64,000 bases of DNA from Nitrospirales bacterium (lineage in GTDB: Bacteria > Nitrospirota > Nitrospiria > Nitrospirales > UBA8639): NCBI GenBank assembly GCA_022828225.1, contig JAJEJG010000023.1, positions 107,001 to 171,000 of the forward strand. The letters run 5' to 3'. Made by a program: the position numbers and the translations under genes. Shown here in pieces: positions 9,178-21,063 of the stretch. Under the pieces are notes generated by a model, which did no database searches, was not told the DNA's origin, and saw nothing but the letters and a program-made list of their open reading frames with translations. Position 1 is the stretch's first letter. The number at the start of each line of letters is the position of its first letter.

Positions 9178-9645
9178 ATGAGGGGTCCCCACCATCCCAA
9201 CGCAACGTTGGTCAGAGATACGGGTACCGAGCTTTACCTGATCTCGTGCGTGAAGACAAAAAGTCGAAGGCCGGCACCGGCGAAAGACCTTTACACGTCC
9301 GCTTGGTTCCGAAAGGCGCGGGCCTATGTGGAGAAGAAGGGCCGCCCGTGGCGCATTTTGTCCGCGCAATACGGCTTGGTTCACCCGGAACGGATGATCC
9401 GGCCTTACGAACAGACTCTCAAAACCATGCCTGTCGCAGAGCGGCGCGCGTGGGCCGAGACGATCCTTACGGAAATTGGGCCATCTCTTGTTGGTGTCGA
9501 CACCGTTGTCTTTTTGGCGGGCCAAGCCTATCGCGAATTTCTCGCACCCGCGTTGCGCGATCGGGGTTTGACTGTGCGCGTCCCGATGGCCGGTTTGAGC
9601 CAAGGCAGACAACTATCGTGGCTCGGAGCATGCCTAGATGACTGA
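9178..9645 (+). CDS. DUF6884-domain protein
   Basis: The 155-residue product carries the pattern LISCVKTKS (residues about 21-29), APAKDLYTSAWFRKAR (33-48), ILSAQYGLVHP (60-70), PYEQTL and FLAGQAYREFL. I recognise these as DUF6884, a family of unknown activity that resembles a nucleotide- or base-modification fold. Its stop overlaps the next gene by 8 bp, so both are one translational unit. It opens the accessory patch between dciA and gyrA. No catalytic role can be assigned from the sequence alone. Confidence 0.75.
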   Translation: MRGPHHPNATLVRDTGTELYLISCVKTKSRRPAPAKDLYTSAWFRKARAYVEKKGRPWRILSAQYGLVHPERMIRPYEQTLKTMPVAERRAWAETILTEIGPSLVGVDTVVFLAGQAYREFLAPALRDRGLTVRVPMAGLSQGRQLSWLGACLDD

Positions 9646-10357
9646 CCGACTCGCTGATACGGCGCGTTTTTACGAGCTTCTCGCCGATCTGGAAGCTCGT
9701 CTCGGCGGCGCGCGCGTTTTGGCGGACTGCAGCGGCAGGATGAACTGGCCAGAACGTGGGGTGTATTTTTTCTTTGAACCCGGCGAAGCGCGGGCCAGTG
9801 CGGAGGGTCGCCGCCGAGTCGCGCGCGTGGGAACCCATGCGCTGATAGCGAAGTCCCAAAGCACACTGTGGCGCCGGTTATCGCAGCACCGAGGGGTGGC
9901 CAGTACCGGTGGCGGGAACCACCGGGGGTCGATTTTCCGCCTGCTCGTCGGCATCGCGCTGGCGCACCGCGATCGCCTTGCCTTGCCGGCAACCTGAGGC
10001 AAGGGGAATGATCCCAGCGCAGCCGGACGCCCGCACGGCATGAACCGTGCCGACGTCAAGCGGGCCGAGGCCAAGCTTGAGGTGCACGTTAGCCGCTACA
10101 TCGGGGCCATGCCGTTCCTGTGGCTGAATGTCGGCGACGCACCCGGCCGCGATAGCGAGCGTGGCGTTATCGAACGCCACGCTATCGCCCTTCTGAGCGG
10201 TTACCCTGAACCACCGGCCAACTGGCTTGGGAGCCACAGTGACCGGGACCGCGTGCGTCGCTCCGGGCTGTGGAACAATGAGTATGTCGATGAGAGTTGG
10301 AACCCATCCTTTCTCGATCTGATGGAAAAATGGATCGAGAAAACTGAACCGGCGTAG
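9638..10357 (+). pseudogene. GIY-YIG-like protein gene interrupted by an in-frame TGA
   Basis: One frame is open from ATG 9638 to 10357 except for a TGA at 9995-9997. The first part (119 residues) has RGVYFFFE, VARVGTHA, TLWRRLSQH and GGGNHRGSIFRLLVG, a pattern like a GIY-YIG nuclease core (GVYFF = GIY; RVGTH = YIG; R of WRRL). The second part (SRYIGAMPFLWLNV, ERHAIALLS, RRSGLWNNEYVDESW, FLDLMEKWI) continues the same family. A tryptophan (TGG) would fit at the TGA. It could be a recent nonsense mutation, a sequencing error or readthrough. The pairing with the DUF6884 gene suggests a two-gene functional module. Confidence 0.7.
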
Positions 10358-10391
10358 GGCGTTGGCCATTATTTGTCGCCGAGGCGATTCC

Positions 10392-10550
10392 TCAATGGGG
10401 AATCAGAACCGGAATGACGTGACGGCTGTTTTTTCGATAGATGCGAAAATCCTGATCGAGGGTTAATACTTTACTCTTGGCATGTTGTTCCGCCATCCGA
10501 ACCAAACACGCATTGGCCAGGGACATGGGAACATCCGCATTTGGATCAGC
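10392..10550 (-). pseudogene. C-terminal remnant of a PIN-domain toxin
   Basis: Directly after the CopG antitoxin stop codon the same frame reads DPNADVPMSLANACLVRMAE, then KVLTLDQDFRIYRKN and ends IPVLIPH. This is the last third of a VapC-like PIN domain: the acidic D/N-A-x-L motif and the TLDxDF motif are visible. The N-terminal half with the first catalytic aspartate is absent, so no active nuclease can be made. A deletion appears to have joined the antitoxin end to the toxin middle. Confidence 0.75.
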
Positions 10551-10796
10551 CTACCGGCCAAAGCCTTTTAGATGAATTTTCTTGACTGATAGCTCGGTCG
10601 GCCCGGCCACGGTTCCTGCCAGATCATGCGCTAACTCAAACGCCGACCCATTTGAGGAGCCGTTGTCTTTTTCAAAGTAGACGTAAAGCGCCTCCCGGAC
10701 GACTTCCGACCGGGTCGTTTTTCGTCGTTTGGATATGGACAAGACTTTGGCATAGAGGGCTTCATCGAGTCTCAGCAGTATATGGAATGAGGCCAC
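10551..10796 (-). CDS. CopG-type ribbon-helix-helix antitoxin
   Basis: I chose the GTG at 10796, which gives an 81-residue protein starting VASFHILLRLDEALYAKVL, the usual short beta strand of a ribbon-helix-helix DNA-binding protein, followed by the helix-turn-helix pair SISKRRKTTRSEVVREALYVYFE. A longer frame from 10886 lacks similarity to the family. The C-terminal tail (ELSVKKIHLKGFGR) would bind a PIN toxin. The cognate toxin downstream is only a remnant, so the antitoxin may be an orphan repressor. Confidence 0.7.
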   Translation of the reverse strand: MASFHILLRLDEALYAKVLSISKRRKTTRSEVVREALYVYFEKDNGSSNGSAFELAHDLAGTVAGPTELSVKKIHLKGFGR

Positions 10797-10903
10797 GGCT
10801 CGACCCGTCACGCGTCTTCCGGGTGTCAGGAGAGAAAGCGCACGCCTCGGTTGGCGTCCCGGACCATGTTGACTGAAGTAGGCCATTGGCCTATATTCCT
10901 GTC

Positions 10904-11185
10904 ATGGAGTTCGAATATGACGATGTCAAAAGCGACGAATGCTTTGCGCATCGCGGTTTCGACTTCGAATATGCCGCCCGTGCGTTTCTCGATCCGAACC
11001 GGATTGTCGGCCGAGACCAGCGCTGGGATTATGGCGAGGATCGTTATCGGCTGCTTGGCGGGATAGAGGGACGCGTGTTCGTCTTGATTTATACGATGCG
11101 GGATTCCGCCATTCGCCTCATCTCGGCCCGTAAGGCCAACAAGAAGGAGGTCCAGGAGTATGAGCAGAACGCGCGTCAGGATTGA
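10904..11185 (+). CDS. BrnT-family ribonuclease toxin
   Basis: A RelE-fold mRNA interferase. The 93-residue product shows the BrnT pattern: EFEYDDVKSDECFAHRGFDFEYAARAF, a DP turn, RWDYGEDRY, GRVFVLIYTMRD and the C-terminal RLISARKANKKEVQEYE with the catalytic-region SARKA motif. I start at ATG 10904 (MEFEYDD), which matches family starts; an upstream TTG adds six residues. It overlaps the XRE partner gene by 26 bp. It diverges from the CopG locus with only about 100 bp between them. Confidence 0.88.
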   Translation: MEFEYDDVKSDECFAHRGFDFEYAARAFLDPNRIVGRDQRWDYGEDRYRLLGGIEGRVFVLIYTMRDSAIRLISARKANKKEVQEYEQNARQD

Positions 11186-11495
11186 CCCCGACGACCCGCG
11201 GAGCCTGACCATGGGAAGGGTCGATTACAAGGTTCTGGACGGAACGACCGAACGGGACCTTGCCTTGCAGCAGCAGCACGACGACGGTGAAGCGATGAGG
11301 GACATGGCGAGATACGCCCGGCGGGTTCGCAAACGTCTGGGCCTCACGCAACTGGAGTTCGCGCGCCGCATCGATGTGCCGCAAGAGACGATCCGTAACT
11401 GGGAACAGGGAAAACGCTACCCGACCGGCGCTGCCAGAACCTTGCTCAGAGTTCTCGACAAAGCTCCCGAGACGGCTTTACGGGTGTTGACCTGA
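11160..11495 (+). CDS. XRE-type helix-turn-helix antitoxin paired with BrnT
   Basis: The 111-residue product has a C-terminal Cro/XRE domain: RKRLGLTQLEFARRIDVP, then TIRNWEQGKRYPTGAARTLLRVL. The start ATG at 11160 is preceded by a strong AAGGAGG about 10 bases upstream, inside the end of brnT. BrnT toxins are usually paired with a ribbon-helix-helix BrnA; here an XRE protein fills that place, as in many environmental genomes. It likely represses its own promoter as well as neutralising BrnT. Confidence 0.85.
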   Translation: MSRTRVRIDPDDPRSLTMGRVDYKVLDGTTERDLALQQQHDDGEAMRDMARYARRVRKRLGLTQLEFARRIDVPQETIRNWEQGKRYPTGAARTLLRVLDKAPETALRVLT

Positions 11496-11663
11496 GCGGT
11501 TGGGATGAAGGTCGACCGGATACCCTCCCAGGTGAAACCGGCCCGGGCCGCGTTGCCCCGCCAAGAGTGATTACGACCTTCTTTAATCAAATTGCAGCCG
11601 TATATACCGATCAAGGCCCTTGGTTTCATACCTGGATTGCAAGCCGGGCCGGGCCTTAAGCAA

Positions 11664-11683
11664 GGTTCAACGATCGTTGAACC
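11664..11683. other. 20-bp perfect palindrome at the end of vapC
   Basis: GGTTCAACGA joined directly to TCGTTGAACC is a perfect palindrome with no loop, touching the vapC stop codon (11684-11686). No T-run follows in the direction of vapC transcription, so a simple intrinsic terminator is doubtful. A protein-binding site or a scar of an insertion is possible. Confidence 0.55.
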
Positions 11684-12103
11684 CTACAGATCCTCAACCC
11701 AGAGCATTCGCTTTCCATAACGGCTTCCTGCCAACGACTCACACAATTTTCGGTCGGCGGTCACAACCTGTCCGTCGATGGCCTCGGCCAAGGCCAGGTA
11801 CAGACAGTCGTATAGACTTCGCTTGGTTTGAAGGGCCAAGGCAAATGCGGGGTTCAGCAATCGTTCATTCGAATGTTTTTGTAAGGGAACACGTTGCAGT
11901 TCCTTCAGAATTGCATCTCCTTCTTCGGGAGCCAGTTCATGCCGGCGGATTCTTTTGCATAGGACGTTGCCCAGTTCCAAATGAAAAAACGCCGGGACGT
12001 GAAGCGAAGCATTCAACAACGGCAACCGGCCAGCCGCTTCGGAGTGAATTTCAGGAAGAAACCACTTGATCCCGACGTTCGCATCAACCACGTAGCGGGT
12101 CAC
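11684..12103 (-). CDS. vapC: VapC-type PIN-domain toxin ribonuclease
   Basis: This 139-residue Mg2+-dependent endoribonuclease has the PIN acidic constellation: D8 in YVVDANVGIKWF, E43 in FFHLELGNVL, D98 in SLYDCLYLALAE and D116 in VVTADRKL. These are the expected catalytic residues, so the toxin looks intact. Its ATG overlaps the antitoxin stop by 4 bases (ATGA). A 20-bp palindrome abuts its stop codon. Confidence 0.93.
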   Translation of the reverse strand: MTRYVVDANVGIKWFLPEIHSEAAGRLPLLNASLHVPAFFHLELGNVLCKRIRRHELAPEEGDAILKELQRVPLQKHSNERLLNPAFALALQTKRSLYDCLYLALAEAIDGQVVTADRKLCESLAGSRYGKRMLWVEDL

Positions 12104-12333
12104 CGATCCCGCTCCTCGCGAATGAGGGGCGTACTGTCACTGAACGTCCTGCCTGCCTGTTCGAGGGTCTGCTTCAACTTGGCAATCCGTTTCCATGCGC
12201 CTTCATAGTCGGGGACCGCTTCTTCCAGAATGGTCTTCACTTCCGATTGCAACGACCGGCCATGTTCCTTGGCCCGCTTCTTTAATCGCTCTACCAGTTT
12301 GTCATCCAGTTGCCGAACGAGAACTTGTGCCAT
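12100..12333 (-). CDS. vapB: VapB/FitA-type antitoxin
   Basis: The 77-residue antitoxin begins MAQVLVRQLDDKLVERLKKRA, the ribbon-helix-helix of FitA-like antitoxins, followed by HGRSLQSEVKTILEEA. The C-terminal half is the flexible toxin-binding tail. ATG 12333 has a GAGGGAA element just upstream, while the 20-residue upward extension to 12393 shows no family similarity. It precedes and overlaps vapC, the normal order, and probably autoregulates the operon. Confidence 0.88.
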   Translation of the reverse strand: MAQVLVRQLDDKLVERLKKRAKEHGRSLQSEVKTILEEAVPDYEGAWKRIAKLKQTLEQAGRTFSDSTPLIREERDR

Positions 12334-12480
12334 GTTTCCCTCTTCAATTCGTTTGATGACGCCCCATATGATAGCAAAATGATAGTATGACACCCGTGAC
12401 AGGGCAAGTAGAGCCGGGTTCTCCGCTCCGAGGCGATGGCGTAGTGGGGAATCGAGATACGAGACGCCGCAGTTACAAAT

Positions 12481-12561
12481 ACAAAAGGCAAAGACGCTGG
12501 ACCCTCGATTAAAAATAGCCTGTCCTTGACGTTCTTAATCGAGGATCGAGGATGACAGAAG
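12481..12561. repeat. Dispersed palindromic repeat, family B
   Basis: The element contains AAAGACGCTGGA, CTCGATTAAAAAT, GACGTTCTTAATCGAG and GAGGATGACAG, the same modules as at 29293, 45451, 55677 and 60787. It forms an imperfect long hairpin. It fills the gap between vapB and the next minus-strand gene. Confidence 0.7.
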
Positions 12562-12570
12562 GAGAAAAGT

Positions 12571-13134
12571 CTAGGAGGGGACGAGGTCATCGAATAGGAT
12601 CTGAATGTTCTGGCGTTGCTCGGGGGTTGATGGGTCGGGTATGGGGCCGAGCCAGCCTTTTGTGTTGCCTTGGGTGTAGATGAAGCCTCCGCGGGCCGAG
12701 TGTTGGAACTCTTGGCGAAACGCGGCTTCTTCGACGCCAGCCGGTTGCTCCGCTTCCGCGGGGGCGCGCGTCGCCATATAGCGGTGGAGGGTTTCCGGTT
12801 GTGTCCACTGGGGATCGGAAAAGATGTAGAGGACGACTTCCCGATAGAGCGTGGCCGGATCGTCCGGCGTCGTGGGACGCACTTTCATGGACCGGAAATC
12901 ATGGTCGGTCCGGCCGACTTTTCGGAACCGCTGGATGAGGGTTGTAATCTCCGGATCGCTGGTCCACGCCGGAACATGCACGGCCACCACCGTGCCTTCC
13001 TGTCCTCCGATGCTGAAGGGCGGGATGGTGCGGTCGGGTCGGGACAGGAACATGCCTCCCCCAATCAGGGTCAGGCCGCCCAGTAACACCGTGAGTCCTA
13101 TCTTGACGACGGGGTCGAACGGTTTTTTTGGCAT
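12571..13134 (-). CDS. Membrane-anchored protein of unknown function
   Basis: I do not recognise the family. The start at 13134 gives 187 residues (MPKKPFDPVVKIG) with one N-terminal membrane helix, TVLLGGLTLIGGGMFL, and the rest probably periplasmic. The longer open frame upstream reads through the HSERSEESR repeat and is not real. The soluble part contains VVAVHVPAWTSDPEITTLIQRF and RGGFIYTQGN but no motif I can place. It follows gyrA on the same strand after about 75 bp and may be cotranscribed. Confidence 0.65.
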   Translation of the reverse strand: MPKKPFDPVVKIGLTVLLGGLTLIGGGMFLSRPDRTIPPFSIGGQEGTVVAVHVPAWTSDPEITTLIQRFRKVGRTDHDFRSMKVRPTTPDDPATLYREVVLYIFSDPQWTQPETLHRYMATRAPAEAEQPAGVEEAAFRQEFQHSARGGFIYTQGNTKGWLGPIPDPSTPEQRQNIQILFDDLVPS

Positions 13135-13144
13135 GGGAAAGACA

Positions 13145-13182
13145 CAACTGCGAGATTCCTCGCTTCGCTCGGAATGACAGAT
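13145..13182. repeat. Dispersed repeat, family D (HSERSEESR type)
   Basis: The sequence GAGATTCCTCGCTTCGCTCGGAA carries inverted halves and translates on the minus strand to the well-known repeat peptide HSERSEESR. It lies between gyrA and the downstream membrane protein gene. Confidence 0.6.
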
Positions 13183-13210
13183 GGCAAGGAGGGGATGACA
13201 GAGAGATAAA

Positions 13211-15706
13211 TCATGCGAGCCCGGTCGGCTCCGTTGCGTTGCCGGTGCCGTTGCTCCCATCGCTTCCGTCGTCCTCGCTGCTCTCAGCGAGTTTCGCCAC
13301 ATCCACAACCCGGTCGGTCTCTTCCATGTCGATCAGGCGCACTCCTTGCGTCGTGCGCCCGATGTCGCGGAGATCTTCGATTTTCGTCCGGAGGATTTTT
13401 CCTTCGGACGTCATGATCATGATTTCATCGGATTCCTTGACCTGATGGAAGGAGACGGCCGACCCGTTTCTCTCGTTGACTTTGATGCTGATCAGACCGC
13501 GCCCCGCCCGGCCTTTGGTCCGGTATTCGGTGGCCACCGTTCGTTTCCCGAACCCCCGTTCGGTTACGGTCAGGATGGAGGCATCGCTATCGGGCTGAAT
13601 AATGACCATCCCGATCACGTGATTGGTGTCATCCAGGCGAATGCCCCGGACTCCTCGAGCGGTCCGGCCCATCGACCGGACGGCCCGTTCCCCGAACCGG
13701 ATGACTAAGCCTTCCCTGGTGCCCAGCATGATGTCGCTCCGGCCGTCCGTGATTTCCACGCCGATGAGCTTGTCGCCTTCTTCCAGGGTCAGGGCGATGA
13801 TCCCGCCCGGGCGGGGGTTCCCGTAGGCTGATAATTTCGTCTTCTTGATGTAGCCTTTGCGGGTCGCCATGACGACGTACAAGTCATCGGGGAATTCCCG
13901 AACAGGCAGCGTGGTGGTCACCCGTTCGTCCGGACCCAGAGCCAACAGGTTGACCATAGCCTTGCCTTTGCTGGTCCGGCCGGCTTCGGGCAGTTCATGC
14001 AGTTTGAGCCAATACACTCTTCCCGCATTGGTAAAGAACAGGATGTAATCATGCGTTGAGGCCGTAAAGATCTTCTCGACGAAATCTTCTTCCTTGACTC
14101 CCATGCCGATCTTGCCTTTTCCGCCGCGGCGCTGCGCCCGGTATTCGGACACGGGGTGGCGCTTGATGTAGCCTTCGTGGGAAATGCTGACGGCCATTTC
14201 TTCGTCCGCAATCAAGTCCTCAATGTTGATCTCGGCTTCCTGCGGCACGATTTGGGTACGGCGTTCATCCTGATAGGCGTCCTTGAGTTCGATCAGCTCG
14301 TCCTTGATGACCTGTTTGACCAAATCTTCCGAACCCAGGATGGCCTGCAATGATGCTATCCTGGCTTTGATTTCTTCATATTCTTGAGAGAGTTTCTGCT
14401 GTTCGAGTTGTGTCAAGCGTTGGAGCCGCATGTCCAGGATGGCCTGGGCCTGAATCTCAGACAGCGGGAATTGTTGCGTGAGGCCGGTCCTGGCTTCGTC
14501 GGGCGACGCCGCCCCGCGGATTAACGCAATCACTTCATCCAGGTGCGCCAACGCCACGGTGAGGCCTTCCAGAATATGCGCGCGTTCCTGGGCTTTCCGT
14601 AACTCGTAGGCGGTTCGCCGGATGACCACTTCGCGTCGATGTTCGAGAAAGGTCGTCAGGATCCGTTTCAGATTCAAAATCTCCGGCCGGTTGTTCACGA
14701 GCGCAAGCATGATGACGCCGAAGGTGTTCTGCAGTTGGGTGTGCTTGTACAACTGGTTCAGGATGACCGGCGGAAGCTCGCCTTTCTTGAGTTCGATCAC
14801 CACGCGGATGCCGTCCCGGTCCGATTCGTCCCGAATGTCGGAAATGCCTTCCACGCGTTTTTCCTGCACCAACTCGGCAATTTTCTCCAGCAGCTTGGCC
14901 TTGTTCACCTGGTACGGAATTTCGGTCACGATGATGCTCGACCGGTCGCGCTTCTCATCGGTTTCCACGTGCGACCTGGCGCGGATGGTCAACAACCCTC
15001 GCCCGTGTTCATAGGCGTCTTTGATGCCTTGCGTGCCATAGATGAATCCTGCCGTGGGAAAATCCGGACCCGGGATCATGCCCATCAAATCCGCAATCGA
15101 CGCCACGGGATTCTCGAGGAGGTGGATCAGGGCGGTGAGGACTTCGCCGAGATTATGCGTGGGAATGTTGGTGGCGTAGCCGACGGCGATCCCGCCGGCG
15201 CCGTTGATCAACAGGTTGGGGACCTTGGCCGGTAGGACCAGCGGTTCGACGTCCGATTCATCATACGTGGGGCCGAAATCCACCGTTTCCCGATCGATAT
15301 CCGCCAGCATTTCGCCGGCCAACCTCGTGAGCCGCGCTTCGGTGTAGCGCATGGCGGCCGGCGGGTCGCCGTCCACCGACCCGTAATTCCCCTGGCCGTC
15401 CACCAGGGTATAGCGCATGTTGAAATCCTGGGCCATGCGCACCTGCGTATCGTAAATGGCGGAATCGCCATGGGGATGATAGTTCCCCATGATTTCGCCC
15501 ACGATCTTGGCCGACTTGCGATAGGCCCGGTTGTGCGCCAAACCCATTTGGTTCATGCCGTACAGGATGCGCCGGTGCACGGGCTTCAGCCCGTCACGGA
15601 CGTCCGGCAAGGCGCGGCCGACGATGACGCTCATGGCGTAATCCATGTACGACAAGCGCATCTCGTCTTCGATGGCGACTTGAGTGAAACGTTCTTCGGT
15701 GGACAT
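13211..15706 (-). CDS. gyrA: DNA gyrase subunit A
   Basis: The breakage-reunion subunit of gyrase, 831 residues. The catalytic tyrosine is Y121 in AAMRYTEARL. The quinolone-resistance region GNYHPHGDSAIYDT has serine (S82) and aspartate (D86) at the two sensitive positions, the wild-type state. The GyrA box QRRGGKG in the C-terminal beta-pinwheel distinguishes it from ParC. The C-terminal tail after the pinwheel is acidic and Gly/Ser-rich. It is the last of the dnaA-dnaN-gyrB-gyrA group, 32 bp after gyrB. Confidence 0.98.
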   Translation of the reverse strand: MSTEERFTQVAIEDEMRLSYMDYAMSVIVGRALPDVRDGLKPVHRRILYGMNQMGLAHNRAYRKSAKIVGEIMGNYHPHGDSAIYDTQVRMAQDFNMRYTLVDGQGNYGSVDGDPPAAMRYTEARLTRLAGEMLADIDRETVDFGPTYDESDVEPLVLPAKVPNLLINGAGGIAVGYATNIPTHNLGEVLTALIHLLENPVASIADLMGMIPGPDFPTAGFIYGTQGIKDAYEHGRGLLTIRARSHVETDEKRDRSSIIVTEIPYQVNKAKLLEKIAELVQEKRVEGISDIRDESDRDGIRVVIELKKGELPPVILNQLYKHTQLQNTFGVIMLALVNNRPEILNLKRILTTFLEHRREVVIRRTAYELRKAQERAHILEGLTVALAHLDEVIALIRGAASPDEARTGLTQQFPLSEIQAQAILDMRLQRLTQLEQQKLSQEYEEIKARIASLQAILGSEDLVKQVIKDELIELKDAYQDERRTQIVPQEAEINIEDLIADEEMAVSISHEGYIKRHPVSEYRAQRRGGKGKIGMGVKEEDFVEKIFTASTHDYILFFTNAGRVYWLKLHELPEAGRTSKGKAMVNLLALGPDERVTTTLPVREFPDDLYVVMATRKGYIKKTKLSAYGNPRPGGIIALTLEEGDKLIGVEITDGRSDIMLGTREGLVIRFGERAVRSMGRTARGVRGIRLDDTNHVIGMVIIQPDSDASILTVTERGFGKRTVATEYRTKGRAGRGLISIKVNERNGSAVSFHQVKESDEIMIMTSEGKILRTKIEDLRDIGRTTQGVRLIDMEETDRVVDVAKLAESSEDDGSDGSNGTGNATEPTGLA

Positions 15707-15738
15707 CGTGGGTGGGAGGATTTCGGGGTTCCTGGCGA

Positions 15739-19420
<3,682 letters not shown>

Positions 19421-19436
19421 GAGAGGCTCCCTTCTG

Positions 19437-20792
19437 TTACGCCTTACCGATTTCGTCTTTGAGGTTATCCAGCGTCGCCCGCAAGGTGTTGTCTTTCTCC
19501 AGGCCTTTTTCTATCTGGCGACAGGCATGGATGATGGTGGTGTGGTCTTTTCCTCCGAACTCGCGGCCGATTTCCGGGAACGAGGCGTCCGTGAGTTCCC
19601 GACAGAGGTACATGGCAATTTGCCTTGGATGAACGACGGTCTTGGTTCGTCGCTTGGATTTGAGTTCGGCGACTTTCACGTGAAATCTCCTCGCCACCAC
19701 GTCTTGTACGTCTTCCAGGGTGATGACCTTCTTCTTGCTCCCCAACAGATCGCGAAGCACGGTCTTCACCATATCCATGGTAATGGGCTGGCCCGTCAGC
19801 GTGCTGTAGGCTCCCAGACGGATCAACGCGCCTTCCAATTCGCGAATATTGCTCTTTAACCCTTCGGCCAAAAGGTGAATGACGTCGTCGCCGATCGAGA
19901 TACCTTCTTCCTCAGATTTCTTCCGCAGGATCGCGATCCGGGTTTCGACGTCCGGCGGTTGGAGGTCGGCGATCAACCCCCACTCGAACCGTGAGCGCAA
20001 TCGTTCTTCCATGGACGGCATTTCTTTGGGAAAGCGGTCGCTCGACAAAACGATCTGTTTTCTTGCCTCATACAGATCGTTGAAGGTATGGAAAAATTCC
20101 TCCTGGGTCCGCTCTTTCCCCGCGAGGAATTGAATGTCGTCGATCAGGAGCATGTCGATGTTTCGATAGCGCCGTCGCAATTCCATCATTTTGTCGTACC
20201 GAATCGAGTTAATGACTTCATTGGTGAATTGCTCGGTCGTGACGTACGCGATTCGGAGGTCGCCTTTTTGCATGACGAAATTACCGATGGAATTGAGGAG
20301 GTGTGTTTTGCCCAAGCCAACGCCCCCGTAAATAAAGAACGGGTTATAGGAGAGCGCCGGCGATTCGGCGACTTTGAGGCTTGCCGCATGAGCAAACTGG
20401 TTACTGGCCCCCACCACAAAATTCTCAAAGGTATATTTCGGATTCGGCACTTGTCGATGTACGCGGGTCTGCTGGGGAGCGGTCGGCAATTTATCGACTC
20501 CCTCACCAACGACGGGCGACGCCGGCTCCCCGACGATGAACTCGACGTCGACTTTTCCTTCTTGACCGGGCCGAACCGCTTGCAAAGCCTCGCCGATCAT
20601 GTCTCTATAATTTCTTCCCAGCCATTCCCCGAAGAACTTATTGGGCACGACAATAGTTGCTTTCGTTCCATTCAGTTCACCCAACGTTGTCGGCTGGAAC
20701 CAGGTTTCAATGACTTCATCCCCCATTTGGGCTTGGATAAAGCCTAAAGCCTCTTTCCAAATCCCCACTGTCGTTTGTTCACTCTTTTCCAT
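19437..20792 (-). CDS. dnaA: Chromosomal replication initiator DnaA
   Basis: The 451-residue AAA+ initiator. Domain I (IWKEALGFIQ, then WFQPTTL) occupies the first 85 residues and a short linker follows. Walker A is GGVGLGKTH (156-164), Walker B is LLIDDIQFLAG, and the arginine-finger region RLRSRFEWGLIADLQPPD follows. Domain IV has the DnaA-box-binding signature GGKDHTTIIHAC near residue 420. The start codon abuts the AT-rich region with DnaA boxes, the usual autoregulated arrangement. It is transcribed leftward with dnaN and gyrBA. Confidence 0.98.
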   Translation of the reverse strand: MEKSEQTTVGIWKEALGFIQAQMGDEVIETWFQPTTLGELNGTKATIVVPNKFFGEWLGRNYRDMIGEALQAVRPGQEGKVDVEFIVGEPASPVVGEGVDKLPTAPQQTRVHRQVPNPKYTFENFVVGASNQFAHAASLKVAESPALSYNPFFIYGGVGLGKTHLLNSIGNFVMQKGDLRIAYVTTEQFTNEVINSIRYDKMMELRRRYRNIDMLLIDDIQFLAGKERTQEEFFHTFNDLYEARKQIVLSSDRFPKEMPSMEERLRSRFEWGLIADLQPPDVETRIAILRKKSEEEGISIGDDVIHLLAEGLKSNIRELEGALIRLGAYSTLTGQPITMDMVKTVLRDLLGSKKKVITLEDVQDVVARRFHVKVAELKSKRRTKTVVHPRQIAMYLCRELTDASFPEIGREFGGKDHTTIIHACRQIEKGLEKDNTLRATLDNLKDEIGKA

Positions 20793-21063
20793 TGCAATTA
20801 TTCACAGGTTTATTAACACCTGTTAATAACTCTATAACAACTTACTTTTTATTACAAATCTTCTTCTCTTTCATCTATATAATCTGGACAACCAACCCTT
20901 TTCTTCACGTCTTCCCACAAGTCCCGTACCCCTTATCCATCCACTTTTCCATATCTTATATCTTATTATTTCTTCATAAAATCAATAGGATATAAAGAAA
21001 GTACCTTATTCACAGCCCCTACTCCTCTTCCTATCACTACGGCTTTTCTTATTTATGTAATGA
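20793..21063. other. oriC: Probable replication origin oriC
   Basis: A 270-bp AT-rich gap upstream of dnaA, clearly poorer in GC than all flanking genes. Two perfect DnaA boxes TTATTCACA occur at 20798-20806 and 21006-21014. TTATTAACA (20810-20818) and TGTTAATAA on the other orientation (20821-20829) each differ by one base from the consensus. The TATATCTTATTATTTC region near 20950-20985 could be the duplex-unwinding element. No coding frame is credible here. Confidence 0.8.

Noticed and set aside
10151-10190. Strong hairpin with 11-bp arms inside the GIY-YIG-like gene
   Set aside because: AGCGTGGCGTT and AACGCCACGCT are perfect arms (10158-10183), but they encode conserved-looking residues in frame, so I treat them as coding sequence and not a separate element.
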